Source: JALORV01 sp035498175 (GTDB lineage: Bacteria; Pseudomonadota; Gammaproteobacteria; Burkholderiales; Burkholderiaceae_F). Taken from it: a stretch of 64,000 nucleotides of DNA. Shown here piece after piece: positions 17,593 to 26,282 of this stretch (positions are counted from its first letter, which is position 1; every line of letters starts with the position of its first letter). Below the pieces are notes generated by a model. The model was not told the DNA's origin. It made no database searches and saw only the letters and a program-made list of their open reading frames with translations. Where the stretch lies: positions 1-64,000 of the forward strand of contig DATKAJ010000116.1 of the NCBI GenBank assembly GCA_035498175.1. The letters are read 5' to 3'. The translations under genes were made by a program, and so were the position numbers.

Positions 17593-18078
17593 TCAGGCAC
17601 CCGCCGCCGTCAGCGTCAGCTTGTAGCGTCGGGCTCTTTCAACATAATCGCGGGCGTTGTTCGAAACGTTTGCTACGTCGTCGGCTTTGAGTTCGCGTAC
17701 GACCTTGGCCGGGCTGCCGACGATGAGGACGTTGTCGGGAAGACCTTGCCCTGAGTGACCACGGCGCCCGCGCCGACGATGCAGTTCTTTCCGATCGCGG
17801 CGCCGTTCATGACCACGGCCTGGATTCCAACTAACGTGCCGTCGCCGATGTGGCAGCCATGCAGTGCGGCCTGATGGCCGACGCTGACGCGCTTGCCGAT
17901 GCGCAGGGGAAAGCCGATGTCGGTATGCAGCACAGCGCCTTCCTGAATGTTGCTGTCGTCGCCCGACCTCGATGCGCTCATTGTCCCCGCGGATGACCGC
18001 GTTGAACCAGACGCCGAACCGGCGTCCGAGCATGACGCAGCCGATGACTAAGGCGCTGGGTGCGACCCAGGCGCTTTT
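17593..18078 (-). pseudogene. Gamma-carbonic anhydrase-like gene with two compensating frameshifts
   Basis: Left-handed beta-helix protein of the gamma-carbonic anhydrase/YrdA family, broken in this sequence. Reading from 18078, frame 1 gives WVAPSALVIG and VWFNAVIRGDNERIEVG. An extra base near the CCC at 17962-17964 shifts the frame. Frame 2 gives SNIQEGAVLHTDIGFP, VGHQAALHGCHIGDG and NGAAIGKNCIVGAGAVVTQGKVF. A missing base near 17725-17735 returns it to frame 1 for NVLIVGSPAKVVREL. Both shifts fall in short G/C runs, so sequencing error is possible. The 5' end has no good start codon and may be further damaged, which favours a real pseudogene. Confidence 0.7.
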
Positions 18079-18270
18079 CATACGGGGCCAAACTGAATAC
18101 GGCGACGACGTGGCGCCCGGCGAAACGTTCCTACCTGTAGTCCTTGATGCGGCGGATGTCTTCTGCGCCGCACTTCCTTTGGCGAAAGCCGCCCCCAACC
18201 GGCGTCATTGCCGTCCGGAACGCCTGACCATCAATGGCTGGAGAGATAGCCCTTGCGCGGACCGCGACGA

Positions 18271-19527
18271 CTAGATGCTCTGGTCGCGCAGTATTGGCCG
18301 CGCGCCTTCGGTTGTCGCACCGGGAAGCTGGGCATAGGCGATCGCCGCTTCACGGTAGTGTTGCGCGGCTTCCGCTTCGTCGCCGACAGCCTCGGCCAAC
18401 CGTGCCAGCGCCAGCATCGTTGCCGGCTCCTTGGCGATCTGCAGGCTGTCGTTGAGGTAGCTTCGCGACTTTCCCCAGAGCTGCTCGCGCAGGCACAGCA
18501 ACCCGGCGGTACGCAGCAGCACCGCACGCGCCGCGTCGTCGCGCGGCGCTTCAGCCAGCCACCGCTCCACCTGCTCGAGTTGCCCGCGCGCCGGAAAGGC
18601 CTGCGCCCGCGCATATTCCTCAAGCAGCCGCATGCACGTCTCGTTCCATTCCGCGGGCGAGGACCGCAATGCCTCCTCGATCGCGGCCGCCGCCCGGCCG
18701 CCGCGCCCGCTGACGTTCAGCAGGCGCGCCCCCTCCAGCGCGACCTCGGGCAGTGCCCGGTCCGCTGCAGGAATGGCGTTCCATGCCTCCTCGAGCGAGG
18801 TCGAGTCGTAGCGATGCGCCAGCAGTTGCTCGCGATAGACCGCCAGCTTCAGGCGGCTTGCGAGCACGGGGTGCACGGCATTGCGCTTTTCGAGCGCGCG
18901 CAGCGACTTCAACGCCTCGTCCCAACGGCCCGACTGCAGGTTTGCGTTCAGCGCGATCCGCATGGCGTGGATATGACGAGCACCCGCGCTCTGCAGGCGC
19001 CGAATCGCGCCGAGCGCAGAGTCATTGTCGCGCTGCTCGGACCACATCTCGGCACTGGTGACGAGGCGGGCGGTCTCGACGTCCTTGTTGTCCTCGGCGC
19101 GCGCCAGCCATTCGTCACGCCGTTCGTACTCCTGCATGCGATGAGCCGCGCGCGCGCCGATCAGCGCCGCAACACCCGCCGTGCGCGACGCCGACTGCGC
19201 GACTCGCGCAGCCTTCTCGGCCCGGGCGAACCTTCCTTCGAGAAGTCCGCGCACGGCCTCCACCAGTGCCTGCTGGCCACCGATCTCCTCGCGCCGGGCC
19301 CGATACAGCCGCACCTGCTCCGGAAAGTCGACCACCCGCTGCAGCGCCCGGCCGCTCCAGTAGACGATCAACAACAGCGCGGTGAGGCCGACCAGGAAAA
19401 GGTTCAGCGAGACGTCGAGGCGATACGGCGGCACGAAGACCGCAACGTTGCCCGCATTGACCTGGAGCACGAGGGCCACCGTCGCTGCGAGCAGCGACAG
19501 CACTAACGCCCAGGTGAGCCAACGCAT
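18271..19527 (-). CDS. hemY: HemY, tetratricopeptide membrane protein of the hem operon
   Basis: 418-aa inner-membrane protein with two N-terminal helices (about 4-24 and 43-60) and a long cytoplasmic helical-repeat domain. The hallmarks are PPYRLDVSLNLFLVG, the TPR-like AEKAARVAQ region and the LRTAGLLCLREQLWGKSRSYL stretch near 350. The product is called HemY by operon position and family; it is not protoporphyrinogen oxidase, and its role in tetrapyrrole synthesis is not settled. Its ATG overlaps the hemX stop by one base (TGATG). Confidence 0.9.
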   Translation of the reverse strand: MRWLTWALVLSLLAATVALVLQVNAGNVAVFVPPYRLDVSLNLFLVGLTALLLIVYWSGRALQRVVDFPEQVRLYRARREEIGGQQALVEAVRGLLEGRFARAEKAARVAQSASRTAGVAALIGARAAHRMQEYERRDEWLARAEDNKDVETARLVTSAEMWSEQRDNDSALGAIRRLQSAGARHIHAMRIALNANLQSGRWDEALKSLRALEKRNAVHPVLASRLKLAVYREQLLAHRYDSTSLEEAWNAIPAADRALPEVALEGARLLNVSGRGGRAAAAIEEALRSSPAEWNETCMRLLEEYARAQAFPARGQLEQVERWLAEAPRDDAARAVLLRTAGLLCLREQLWGKSRSYLNDSLQIAKEPATMLALARLAEAVGDEAEAAQHYREAAIAYAQLPGATTEGARPILRDQSI

Positions 19528-20639
19528 CAGCGGCCTGGTGTCGTGCGTGCGGCGCGCACAGCGGCGAGGCTGTCGTTGATCTGCGGCACCTCGACCGAGA
19601 GCGCGGTCGAGGAGAGCTGCTTCATCGTCGCCACGGCGGCTGCCACGCTCGGCTGCTTCACATCGACATAGCGCGCGACCAGCGCCTGCGCCTCGCCAAG
19701 ATCGGCGCGGAACAACCGGTCGTTGCGCATCAGTAGCGCCTGGCGCGCGCTGAGCAACCGCAGCTTGATCTGCAGCCGCGCCAGCTGCTGCTGCTGCGGT
19801 TGCAGCAGCAGCGATTCCGGCGTGTCGACACGACGCAGACGGACGAGATCCCGGTAGTCGCCGAGCTCGCTGCGCAGCCGCTCGAGCCAGCGCTCCCAGC
19901 GCGGCGCGCCGGGCGAGGGTCCGACCGTGTCGGCCGCCGTGCCGTCGAGCGCCATGCCGGCGGGACGGACATCGGAGAGCAGCGTCCAGCCGTCGATGCC
20001 CGTCGCAATCTGGTCGAGCTTCAGCGCCATGCCGGTGATATCGACCGTGGGTGCGACTTTCAGGCGCTCAACATCGCGCGCGATGATCCGGCGCAGGGGC
20101 AGGAAGCGCGCATTGTCGCTGCGAGCGAGGCGCAGGTCTGCGGTCTGCAGCGCGGCCAGTGCAGTGTTGACATTGCCGCTGACCGTCAGCTCCTGGCTGG
20201 CGACCGCAACGAGCCGCTCGACCTCGACCAGCACGGCCTCGTCCCGGCCGCGCGAGAGGTCGGAGTACAACTGTTCCAGCGCCTCGCGCTGGCTCTGCTC
20301 CTCGGCGAGCCGCGCTTCCAGCACCATTGCGCGCTCGCGCGCGGCCCGCGCCTCTGCATCCGCACGCGTCGCGGTATCTGTCGCGCGCGCGCTGGCCTGT
20401 TCGAGATCGGCGAGGCGCCGCGCCGCCTCCTTGCGCAGTGCGTTGAGCTGCAGTTGCGCATAGGCCGTCGCAGCGAGGCTCAGCACGATCGCGACCGCAG
20501 CGATCCACGGCCACGGTGACCTGCGCGCCACCGGAACAGCGGACTCCGGCGGAACAGAGGGGGCTGCCGCTCCGGACGAAGCGACCGCAGGTTCGATCAG
20601 GGACGGCTCGTTCGGATTCAAGGGCGGCGGAAATGACAT
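19527..20639 (-). CDS. hemX: HemX, membrane-anchored uroporphyrinogen methyltransferase-like protein
   Basis: 370-aa protein with a proline-rich cytoplasmic start, one transmembrane helix (about 37-57, PWPWIAAVAIVLSLAATAYA), an Ala/Arg/Glu-rich coiled coil (about 60-125) and a C-terminal HemX domain with LAALQTADLRLAR and RLLSARQALLMRND. It lacks the methyltransferase motifs of CysG, so the old name uroporphyrin-III C-methyltransferase is probably wrong. The start at 20639 is chosen because the longer reading frame to 20807 overlaps hemD and has no homology. It is separate from hemD here, while some Burkholderiales carry a hemDX fusion. Confidence 0.88.
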   Translation of the reverse strand: MSFPPPLNPNEPSLIEPAVASSGAAAPSVPPESAVPVARRSPWPWIAAVAIVLSLAATAYAQLQLNALRKEAARRLADLEQASARATDTATRADAEARAARERAMVLEARLAEEQSQREALEQLYSDLSRGRDEAVLVEVERLVAVASQELTVSGNVNTALAALQTADLRLARSDNARFLPLRRIIARDVERLKVAPTVDITGMALKLDQIATGIDGWTLLSDVRPAGMALDGTAADTVGPSPGAPRWERWLERLRSELGDYRDLVRLRRVDTPESLLLQPQQQQLARLQIKLRLLSARQALLMRNDRLFRADLGEAQALVARYVDVKQPSVAAAVATMKQLSSTALSVEVPQINDSLAAVRAARTTPGR

Positions 20640-20715
20640 CGCAATGGGCGCTGCGCGTCGTCGCTTGCGGCCCAAGGCGCCGCGGGTCCCGGCGGCGAGC
20701 AGTGCTGGATGAATT

Positions 20716-21489
20716 CTATAGCTGTGCGCGCAGGCCTTCGTTGTCCTGCGCCGCAAGCTCGACGCGCGTGTAGCCGGCGGCCAACAGCCGCTCGGCGATG
20801 CGCTCATGCGATGCCAGCGCGCGACCGTGGCGCAGCCACGCCGACGCGCCGGGCACGCCCGCGAGTTGGTGCTCGAGGGCTTCGACCGCCTCGCTGCTGG
20901 TGAAGAGGATTGCCGCCGGTTCCCCCGTCAGGACTGCCTCGGCAATACGCGCCAGGCTGGCAGGGTCCGGCACCGTTTCGGTGCGTGTGTAGACCGCCTG
21001 CGCTTCCACCTGGGCGCCGGTTGCGGCAAAGGCATCGGCCAGCCAGTCGCGTCCGGTCTGAGCGCGCAGGATCAGCACCCGCCCGGCCGTCCTGCCGCTG
21101 CGTTTCCACTCGGCCCAGAAGGCTTCGGAGCCGGATGCTTCGTCGTCGGGGACGACGATCGCCGTGTGCTGCGCCGGCCGGATGGCCTGCTCCACGGCCT
21201 GCGCGGTAGCGCGACCTACGGCGCCAATCGCAGTCCGCCCTGGCCATGCCGCCTGCAGCAGCCGCGCCGCAGCCCGCACCGCGGCCGGGCTGACGAAGAT
21301 GGCGAGATCGAAGTCTCCGACACGCGCCAGCGCTGCGCGCGCCGCGCCTTCATCGGGCGGCGGACCGAGTTCGAAAGCCGGAAACCAAAGCGCATCGCGC
21401 CCCTCACTGCGCAACTGCCCGACCAGCCGCTCACCGGTCGCGCCCGGCCGCGTGATGATCGCGAGCCGTACCACGGCGGGGTCAGGCAA
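20716..21489 (-). CDS. hemD: Uroporphyrinogen-III synthase
   Basis: Cyclises hydroxymethylbilane to uroporphyrinogen III with inversion of ring D. The family is poorly conserved, but the 257 aa show the typical pattern: LAIITRPGATGERL at the start, DFDLAIFVSPAAVRAA, IGAVGRATAQAV, VLILRAQTGRDWLADAF, AILFTSSEAVEAL and a C-terminal SHERIAERLLAAGY. The gene overlaps the hemC stop by 8 bases, so it is translationally coupled. Confidence 0.93.
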   Translation of the reverse strand: MPDPAVVRLAIITRPGATGERLVGQLRSEGRDALWFPAFELGPPPDEGAARAALARVGDFDLAIFVSPAAVRAAARLLQAAWPGRTAIGAVGRATAQAVEQAIRPAQHTAIVVPDDEASGSEAFWAEWKRSGRTAGRVLILRAQTGRDWLADAFAATGAQVEAQAVYTRTETVPDPASLARIAEAVLTGEPAAILFTSSEAVEALEHQLAGVPGASAWLRHGRALASHERIAERLLAAGYTRVELAAQDNEGLRAQL

Positions 21490-22405
21490 GTCCGAGCAAC
21501 TGCATTGCCCCGAGCCGCTTGAGGTCGGCGACGACCTGCGCTGCGAGCGCGTCCGCCGCGCCGAGGGGTGCCCGCGCCTGGGTTTCGACGTACTCCCCGG
21601 TTGCCGCGTTGCCGACCAGCGCTCGCAGCCAGAGCTCGGAGCCCTCGACTTCTGCGTACGCGGCCAGCGGGACCTGGCAGCTGCCTCCGAGCCCGCGCGA
21701 CACGCCGCGCTCGGCGGTCGTCGCGGCGCGGGTCGCAGTGTCGTTCAGCGGCGCAAGCAATTGCGCCGTGTCGCGGTCCTCGCGCAGAACCTCGATGCCC
21801 AGCGCGCCCTGGCCCGGAGCCGGCAGCGAAACGCTGGTCGGAATCACCTGGCGGATGCGCGCCGCAAATCCGAGTCGCTTCAGCCCGGCCGCGGCCATCA
21901 CCAGGGCGTCGAAATCTCCGCGATCGAGCTTGGCCAGCCGCGTGTTGACGTTGCCGCGCACCGACAGGATCTGCAGTCCGGGGAAACGCGCACGGAGCAT
22001 CAGCTCGCGCCGCAGGCTCGACGTGCCGACGCGCGCTCCCTGCGGCAATTCCTCCAGCGTCGCATGGCGGTTGGAGACAAGGCAGTCGCGCGGGTCCTCG
22101 CGCTGCATGATCGCGGCCAGCTCGAATTCGGGCGCCAGCTCCATCGGGACGTCCTTCAGCGAGTGCACGGCCAGCTGGGCGCGGCGCTCGAGCAGCGCAA
22201 CCTCGAGCTCCTTCACAAAGAGCCCCTTGCCGCCGACCTTCGAGAGGGTTCGATCGAGGATCTGATCCCCGCGCGTGGTCATGCCGAGCAGTTCGACCCG
22301 CGTACCGGAATAGCGCTGCGCCAGGATTTCGCGCACGTGCTCCGCTTGCCACAGGGCGAGGGGACTCTCGCGTGTCGCGATGACGACGCGCGCCGGCGTG
22401 TTCAT
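21482..22405 (-). CDS. hemC: Hydroxymethylbilane synthase (porphobilinogen deaminase)
   Basis: Polymerises four porphobilinogens. The 307 aa contain IATRESPLALWQA, HSLKDVPMEL with the catalytic-site lysine and aspartate, GTSSLRR, RGNVNTRL and the dipyrromethane-cofactor cysteine Cys243 in GLGGSCQVPL. The start at 22405 (MNTPARVV) matches the family N-terminus; upstream in-frame codons have no similarity. It is the first gene of hemC-hemD-hemX-hemY, lying behind algR across a 406-bp gap. A TAGACT box at 22449-22454 is a weak promoter candidate. Confidence 0.96.
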   Translation of the reverse strand: MNTPARVVIATRESPLALWQAEHVREILAQRYSGTRVELLGMTTRGDQILDRTLSKVGGKGLFVKELEVALLERRAQLAVHSLKDVPMELAPEFELAAIMQREDPRDCLVSNRHATLEELPQGARVGTSSLRRELMLRARFPGLQILSVRGNVNTRLAKLDRGDFDALVMAAAGLKRLGFAARIRQVIPTSVSLPAPGQGALGIEVLREDRDTAQLLAPLNDTATRAATTAERGVSRGLGGSCQVPLAAYAEVEGSELWLRALVGNAATGEYVETQARAPLGAADALAAQVVADLKRLGAMQLLGLA

Positions 22406-22448
22406 CGGCGAGTACCCTGCAATGGCGTGACCCTCAAAGAGGCGCGGC

Positions 22449-22454
22449 GAGTCT
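22449..22454 (-). promoter_or_regulatory. Weak candidate -10 box of hemC
   Basis: TAGACTCG on the minus strand, 44 bases upstream of the hemC ATG. It resembles the TANAATCG word of other genes here with one mismatch. No -35 is recognised. Confidence 0.25.
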
Positions 22455-22469
22455 ATCACCGGGGCTCGC

Positions 22470-22806
22470 GTCGCTCGTGTACGCGATCGGCGCGCGATCG
22501 CACGTGCACTCGCTCCGGTTACGCGCGCAGCGCGCGCGCTCGACTGATTGGTCGGCTTCGCTCCGGAGCCTCCCCTCGATGCACCACACAAGTTGCGCCG
22601 TCTTCAGCCCTCCCCGCCGGGCGGGGAAGGAGACGGGAGTGCGTCATCCCTCCCGCACGGCCGGAGGCAGGTTGCGCCTGGTGGTTGAGGATCGGCGAAG
22701 CGCGCGGCCGCTCCGAAGCGAGGCCGACAAAAACCAGGTGCGAGCCTAGCGAGCGCTCCCGCGACGAGTGCACGCGCGATCGGCGAACCCAATCGCGTGC
22801 ACGAGG
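22470..22806. repeat. Long imperfect palindrome (MITE-like element) between hemC and algR
   Basis: The 406-bp gap between hemC and algR has no credible gene. Its two ends are imperfect inverted copies of each other. The left end near 22471-22510 reads CGCTCGTGTACGCGAT and later CACGTGCACTCG, and the right end near 22766-22806 reads CGAGTGCACGCGCGAT and later ATCGCGTGCACGAG. Further inside, GTCGGCTTCGCTCCGGAGC (about 22551) is matched by the reverse complement of the sequence near 22711-22730 with two changes. Near the centre lies CCCTCCCCGCCGGGCGGGG. The fold would be a hairpin of more than 150 bp per arm. No transposase is seen; the origin as a non-autonomous element is inference. Confidence 0.6.
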
Positions 22807-22811
22807 AGTGC

Positions 22812-23588
22812 CTATGACTTTGACGCGGCCTTGACCGTCGGCCATTGGCGACGGCTGATCGGCAGCCGCTCGGGAACGTCCTTGAGCAGGACTTCCCAGT
22901 GGCCTTCGGAGGACTCACCTTCCTCGTCGATGCTGCCGCGCACTCGCTGGAATCCGAGGATGGACTTGCGTGAGACCAGCGCGTTGCGGTGAATGCGCAC
23001 GAAGCGCTCGCCGAACTCGCCTTCGAGCGAAGTCAGCGACTCTTCGGTCAGGTGCTCGCGTGCGACCGTGCGGATGGTCACGTACTTCAGCTCGGCGCGC
23101 AGGTAGACGATGTCGTCGACGGGCACCAGGATCATGCGGCCGCGCTCCGACACCGTGACATGCGATCGCACCGAGCCGATGGTCTTGGCGAGGTCCTCGA
23201 TGCGCGGCTCGTGCGTGCGGAAGCGCTCGGCCCGCGCCAGCGCCGCGACCAGGCGCTCTGCACGCACCGGCTTCATCAGGTAGTCGAGCGCGCGCACCTC
23301 GAACGCTTCGAGCGCGTGCTCGTCGTAGGCAGTGACGAAAATCACCGCCGGTGGATTGCTGCGCTGGGCAAGATGCCGCGCGACCTCGATGCCGTTCATG
23401 TCCGGCATGTGCACGTCGAGCAGCACAACGTCGGGGTTCAGCCGGTCCACTTCCTCGAGGCCACGGATGCCGCCGCCCGCCTCGCCGACGAGCTGCAGCG
23501 AGACCTGCTCGGAGCAGTCGCGCAGCACCTGCCCGAGCCGCGCCCGAGCCGGAGGTTCGTCGTCAACGATCATCACGTTCAGCATCAC
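22812..23588 (-). CDS. algR: AlgR-type LytTR response regulator
   Basis: 258-aa DNA-binding response regulator. The receiver has VDDE at 8-11, phospho-acceptor Asp58 in LLDVHMPDMNG, Thr86 and Lys106 in LMKPVRA. The LytTR domain (about 150-258) shows IVYLRAELKYVTIRT, RFVRIHRNALVS and a C-terminal SRRQWPTVK. A second ATG at 23585 is equally possible. It lies 7 bases behind algZ and upstream of hemC, the order known for AlgZ(FimS)-AlgR in Pseudomonas, where AlgR controls alginate and twitching; targets in this organism are unknown. Confidence 0.92.
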   Translation of the reverse strand: MMLNVMIVDDEPPARARLGQVLRDCSEQVSLQLVGEAGGGIRGLEEVDRLNPDVVLLDVHMPDMNGIEVARHLAQRSNPPAVIFVTAYDEHALEAFEVRALDYLMKPVRAERLVAALARAERFRTHEPRIEDLAKTIGSVRSHVTVSERGRMILVPVDDIVYLRAELKYVTIRTVAREHLTEESLTSLEGEFGERFVRIHRNALVSRKSILGFQRVRGSIDEEGESSEGHWEVLLKDVPERLPISRRQWPTVKAASKS

Positions 23589-23595
23589 TTGCCCT

Positions 23596-24666
23596 TCAGG
23601 CGCGCCTTTCGACCGGCAAGGTCATCGTCAGCTCGAAGCGGTCGCGCCTGACCTGCGTCTCGACCTTCGCTTCGAGGTCATAAATCAGCGCCAGCCGACC
23701 CCGGATGTTGGCCAGCCCGATCTGGTTGCCTTCGCGCTCCGGCCGTTCCGGAGCGATCGGATTGCTGACGAACATCTCCAGCGTGAAGCCGTGCTGGCGA
23801 ACCCGCACGATGATATCGGCGCGGCCCGGGAGCGTTTCCGCCCCGTAACGGATCGCGTTCTCGATCACCGGCTGCAGCAACAACTGTGGCACCTTTGCCC
23901 GGGGGTGGTATGCCCCGATTTGCCAGTCAACGGCCAGCCTATTCCCGAGTCGCGTCTGCTCGATCTCAACATAGTTGCGGCAGAGCTCGATTTCCTGCGC
24001 CAGCGGCACGAGTCTGCGGGTATCGGCCATCACCGCGCGGAACAGTTCGGCGATCGATTCCAGCATCCGCTCGGCCTTGGCTGGCTCGCTGCGGATCACC
24101 GCCAGCACCGCGTTCAGGCTGTTGAACAGGAAGTGCGGGCGGATGCGTGACTGCAGCGCCTGGTATTTCGCTTCGACCACCGCCGGCGAGAAGGCGCGCT
24201 CGCGCAGCTCGTAGTAGTGCTGCACACCGGCTCCGAGTGCGGCGCCCGCGAGCGCGTGTCCGATCGGTACCCACGGACCCGCGTCGCCCCGCAATGCCAA
24301 AGTAAACGCGTAGGCGACAAGGCCCGGTGTCAGCCAGGCGATCGCACGCTGCAGCGGCACGCTGATCAGCGGCAGCGCGCGTCGCTCGGCGCACCAGAGC
24401 ATCAGCGTCGTGAGGGTCGCGGGCGCGGCGAGCGCCGTGATGTTCAGGAATGCGCTCACCGCCTCGGCCGGGCTCGCGGCGTCGGCCACTGCGGCGGTCA
24501 ACGTCAGCGCGACGACGATGCCGATGACCCGCATCAGCACCCCCATGTTGCAGCCGTCGGGCACCACGCGGCGCGGCGTCGGGATGGCGGTCTCTGCGCG
24601 GGCGAGTGGGCCCTTGATCGCGGGTGGAGACGCTTTCACAAACCTATAATCGGCGACCGCATGCAT
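23596..24666 (-). CDS. algZ: AlgZ/FimS-type sensor histidine kinase
   Basis: Membrane kinase of the LytS class partnered with AlgR. About four hydrophobic helices (within 45-160) precede the H-box RPHFLFNSLNAV, the N-box QPVIENAIRYG and a G-box IGLANIRGRL, all intact. Note the Arg before PHFLFN, as in AlgZ. The start is uncertain. The ATG at 24666 gives 356 aa and has a GAGG 11 bases upstream, but GTG codons near 24567 just before the conserved VPDGCNMGVL are also possible. The ATG lies 53 bases from the divergent argH ATG, so the promoters overlap. Confidence 0.9.
   Translation of the reverse strand: MHAVADYRFVKASPPAIKGPLARAETAIPTPRRVVPDGCNMGVLMRVIGIVVALTLTAAVADAASPAEAVSAFLNITALAAPATLTTLMLWCAERRALPLISVPLQRAIAWLTPGLVAYAFTLALRGDAGPWVPIGHALAGAALGAGVQHYYELRERAFSPAVVEAKYQALQSRIRPHFLFNSLNAVLAVIRSEPAKAERMLESIAELFRAVMADTRRLVPLAQEIELCRNYVEIEQTRLGNRLAVDWQIGAYHPRAKVPQLLLQPVIENAIRYGAETLPGRADIIVRVRQHGFTLEMFVSNPIAPERPEREGNQIGLANIRGRLALIYDLEAKVETQVRRDRFELTMTLPVERRA
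24645..24650 (+). promoter_or_regulatory. Candidate -10 box of argH
   Basis: Perfect TATAAT followed by CGGC, 69 bases before the argH ATG and just downstream, in the opposite sense, of the algZ start codon. No -35 consensus is seen at 16-18 bases. Confidence 0.45.
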
Positions 24667-24719
24667 GCGATGGCGCGCCTCGGGTCGAGGACGACGGCCA
24701 CCTTTCCCTTCGACCGATT

Positions 24720-26144
24720 ATGTCAGAGCATCCCGCCGACCCCTCCGATCCCCTAGGCTCGAAAAGCGCGGCGTGGTCGGGCCGTTTCGAAGAACCGGTG
24801 GCCGACTTCGTGCTCCGCTACACCGCATCGGTGGCCTTCGACCGGCGCCTGGCGCAGGCGGACATCGAAGGCTCGCTGGCGCACGCGGCGATGCTGGCGC
24901 GGCAGGGCATCATCGCCCCGGATGATCTGGCCGCGATCGAGCGCGGGCTGGCGCAGATCCGCGGGGAGATCGAGCGTGGCGACTTCGACTGGCGCCTGGA
25001 TCTCGAGGACGTCCACCTGAACATTGAGAAGCGCCTCACCGATCTCGTCGGCGATGCAGGCAAGCGGCTCCACACGGGACGCTCTCGCAACGACCAGGTC
25101 GCGACGGACCTGCGCCTGTGGCTGCGTGGCGAGATCGACCGCATCGTGGCGCAGTTGCGCGCGCTGCAGCGGGCGCTGGTCGAGCAGGCCGCGCGCCATG
25201 CTGCAACGGTGATGCCGGGATTCACCCACCTGCAGGTGGCGCAGCCGGTCACGTTCGGCCACCACCTGCTCGCGTACGTCGAGATGTTCGAGCGCGACGT
25301 CGAGCGCATGCTCGACGCGCGCCGGCGCGTCAACCGACTGCCGCTCGGCGCCGCTGCGCTGGCCGGCACCACCTTTCCGATCGACCGCGAGTTCGTCGCG
25401 CAGCGGCTCGCCTTCGAAGCGGTCGCCGACAACTCGCTCGACGCCGTCAGCGACCGCGATTTTGCGATCGAGTTCACGGCCGCGGCAGCGCTACTGATGG
25501 TCCACATCTCGCGACTCGCCGAGGAGATCGTGCTGTGGATGAGCCCGCGCTACGGCTTCATCCGGCTGCCGGACCGGTTCACGACCGGCTCATCGATCAT
25601 GCCCCAGAAGAAGAACCCGGACGTGCCTGAACTTGCCCGTGGCAAGAGCGGCCGCGTAGTCGGTCACCTGATGGGCCTGCTGACGCTGATGAAGGGCCAG
25701 CCGCTCGCGTACAACAAGGACAACCAGGAGGACAAGGAGCCGCTGTTCGACACGGTGGACACCGTGCTCGACACACTGCGCGCCTTCGTCGAGATGGTGC
25801 CCGGCATCGAGGTCGACGCCGACGCAATGTGGCGCGCGGCCGCCGAAGGACACTCCACCGCCACGGATCTCGCGGATCATCTGGTGCGTCACGGCGTCCC
25901 TTTCCGCGAAGCGCACGAGATCGTCGCGCGCGCGGTCCGGCTCGCGGCCTCGCGTCACGTCGAGCTGGCCGCACTGCCGGCGGCCGAGCTCACCTCGCTC
26001 GCACCGCAGGCCGGCGACGATCTGGCACGGGTGCTGAGCCTCGAAGGCTCGGTCGCGGCCCGCGACCACCGCGGGGGCACCGCCCCGGCGCGCGTGCTGC
26101 AGCAGGTCGAGGTGTGGCGTCGACGCCTCGCCGCCGCGTCCTAG
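24720..26144 (+). CDS. argH: Argininosuccinate lyase
   Basis: Last step of arginine synthesis: argininosuccinate to arginine and fumarate. The superfamily signature GSSIMPQKKNPD carries the catalytic serine, preceded by HTGRSRNDQVATDLRLW and GFTHLQVAQPV with the catalytic His/Thr region. At 474 aa it has family length. The start at 24720 (MSEHPADPSD) lies close before the conserved WSGRFEEPV; the longer in-frame ATG at 24624 would sit upstream of the TATAAT box and is rejected. Neighbouring algZR-hem genes on the other strand are the conserved context. Confidence 0.96.
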   Translation: MSEHPADPSDPLGSKSAAWSGRFEEPVADFVLRYTASVAFDRRLAQADIEGSLAHAAMLARQGIIAPDDLAAIERGLAQIRGEIERGDFDWRLDLEDVHLNIEKRLTDLVGDAGKRLHTGRSRNDQVATDLRLWLRGEIDRIVAQLRALQRALVEQAARHAATVMPGFTHLQVAQPVTFGHHLLAYVEMFERDVERMLDARRRVNRLPLGAAALAGTTFPIDREFVAQRLAFEAVADNSLDAVSDRDFAIEFTAAAALLMVHISRLAEEIVLWMSPRYGFIRLPDRFTTGSSIMPQKKNPDVPELARGKSGRVVGHLMGLLTLMKGQPLAYNKDNQEDKEPLFDTVDTVLDTLRAFVEMVPGIEVDADAMWRAAAEGHSTATDLADHLVRHGVPFREAHEIVARAVRLAASRHVELAALPAAELTSLAPQAGDDLARVLSLEGSVAARDHRGGTAPARVLQQVEVWRRRLAAAS

Positions 26145-26220
26145 CGTCACCACTGCGGCGGAATCCGCGCACGAACGAAGACGCATAGGCTCGCCAGGGC
26201 CGCTCTTGCGTTTTCGCGGA

Positions 26221-26226
26221 TAGAAT
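26221..26226 (+). promoter_or_regulatory. Candidate -10 box of the TRAP permease operon
   Basis: TAGAAT followed by CGCC, 57 bases before the dctQ ATG, in the 138-bp gap behind argH. No clear -35. Confidence 0.35.
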
Positions 26227-26282
26227 CGCCCGGGCTTTGCAGGCGAAGATAGTCCACGCTGGTTGACCGAGGGGGACCCGAC

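Noticed and set aside
19527..20639. HemX as a true uroporphyrinogen-III methyltransferase
   Set aside because: No SAM-binding GPGDP-like motifs; the domain is the membrane-anchored HemX type.
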